36,369 nucleotides of DNA from the NCBI GenBank assembly GCA_031415135.1, contig JANORB010000030.1:1-36369 (forward strand), given 5' to 3'. The stretch is from LGRD01 sp031415135 (GTDB lineage Bacteria; Pseudomonadota; Gammaproteobacteria; Burkholderiales; Burkholderiaceae_C). The translations under genes were made by a program, and so were the position numbers. Shown here piece by piece: positions 35,939 to 36,369 of the stretch. Position 1 is the first letter of the stretch, and each line of letters starts with the position of its first letter. A model generated the notes under the pieces. That model had not been told where the DNA came from and did no database searches. It saw only the letters and a list, made by a program, of their open reading frames with translations.

Positions 35939-36164
35939 ATGGCGTGGTCCGCGGATCAATTCGCCGTGAACGCAGCGCTACTTCCAGATATCCTCGCTCG
36001 ACCAGAAGCCAGCCCGCAAGCCGACCTGCCCCTGACGGCGGAGGGGGTGCTGCGATACGTCTGGGGAGAGCAAGTTTGGCGACTTGCTCATCGAGGTGAA
36101 GGATGGTCGATCGTTCGTGAACGGCCAGGCGGTTGAGCCGGCGGAGCCCAAACCAATGACGTGA
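35939..36164 (+). pseudogene. Small hypothetical gene with a 1-nt frameshift
   Basis: The first frame reads MAWSADQFAVNAALLPDILA, then RPEASPQADLPLTAEGVLRYVW, and then changes at a run of four G (36063-36066). With one G removed it goes on as ESKFGDLLIEVKDGRSFVNG and ends AEPKPMT, for 74 aa in all. The two halves fit together well: a beta-strand-like tail follows the GVLRYVW segment. I do not recognise a family. It may be a broken gene or a homopolymer error. No strong ribosome site is seen, so the start is unsure. Confidence 0.45.
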
Positions 36165-36369
36165 GCGGCGCAAGGCCCTCGACCACGCCCGCGCGCGTTC
36201 TTCGATAGAGTGCGTCGTGCTGGCTGCTACGGCGAACCCACACTGATCGTCAGCCCACACGCTGACGGCAATCCGCGAAGCTCAGTGTTGTTCGGCGATT
36301 CGACAGAGCGCTCATGCCGAACTCAATATTCACGGGGAAGGTCCTTGGCCATGAATCCGACTGTTGCTT
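36165..36369. other. Window end; possible gene start at the edge
   Basis: No recognisable gene. At 36351 an ATG (MNPTVA...) has a GGGGAAGG 9 nt upstream, so a gene could start here and continue past the window. Too little is visible to name it. Confidence 0.25.

Noticed and set aside
35773..36099. A 108-codon plus-strand frame near the right edge
   Set aside because: It overlaps the better frame of the small frameshifted gene, is Arg/Ser/Pro-rich and has no motif.

Overview
The window looks like a piece of a high-GC betaproteobacterial chromosome, most likely order Burkholderiales and close to Comamonadaceae. This rests on gene content and order: a ratA-rnfH-smpB-DUF4124-guaB-guaA block, phaR-rimO, an mltG-tmk-holB-pilZ-tatD run, DUF4936, and surE-pcm-nlpD-rpoS. 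No rRNA, tRNA or CRISPR array was found. About 25 kb of conserved housekeeping genes sit between accessory DNA at both ends.

Left arm (about 1-6.8 kb): three tightly packed plus-strand genes encode JetB (DUF2398/TIGR02678), the SMC-like ATPase JetC (TIGR02680) and JetD (DUF3323/DUF2399 with a Toprim-like centre). Together they match a type II Wadjet anti-plasmid system. The expected first gene, jetA (DUF2397), is not in the window. Instead, the jetB frame stays open to the left edge, and the extra residues read like the end of a GAF domain from a sensor kinase. This is either a true gene fusion or an assembly chimera.

Centre (about 6.8-31.4 kb): guaB, an MFS exporter and guaA lie on the minus strand (GMP synthesis). 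Next come a DUF4124 protein, rnfH and ratA next to smpB (trans-translation), then a metC-like lyase, rimO and phaR (control of polyhydroxyalkanoate storage). A run of mltG, tmk, holB, pilZ and tatD (cell wall, dTMP, DNA polymerase III, c-di-GMP/pilus, nuclease) follows, with ygfZ and a DUF4936 gene divergent from mltG. Then come a thioesterase-acetyltransferase fusion and the surE-pcm-nlpD-rpoS stationary-phase cluster, whose first three genes overlap by 4 nt. The block ends with a quinone oxidoreductase and a NarL-type response regulator plus sensor kinase pair.

Right arm (about 31.4-36.4 kb): a 2.95-kb segment has inverted IS21-like ends (TG...CA tips, internal repeats of about 20 bp) and is flanked by a 6-bp direct repeat, GTCAGC. 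It carries a LysR regulator, a divergent SDR oxidoreductase with a 2-nt frameshift, and a SnoaL-like gene, but no transposase. Just outside is a candidate toxin-antitoxin pair: an XRE regulator followed, with a 4-nt overlap, by an AbiEii-like nucleotidyltransferase. A strong palindrome overlaps the -35 of an apparently leaderless promoter. The last 0.7 kb holds a small frameshifted gene and little else that can be recognised.
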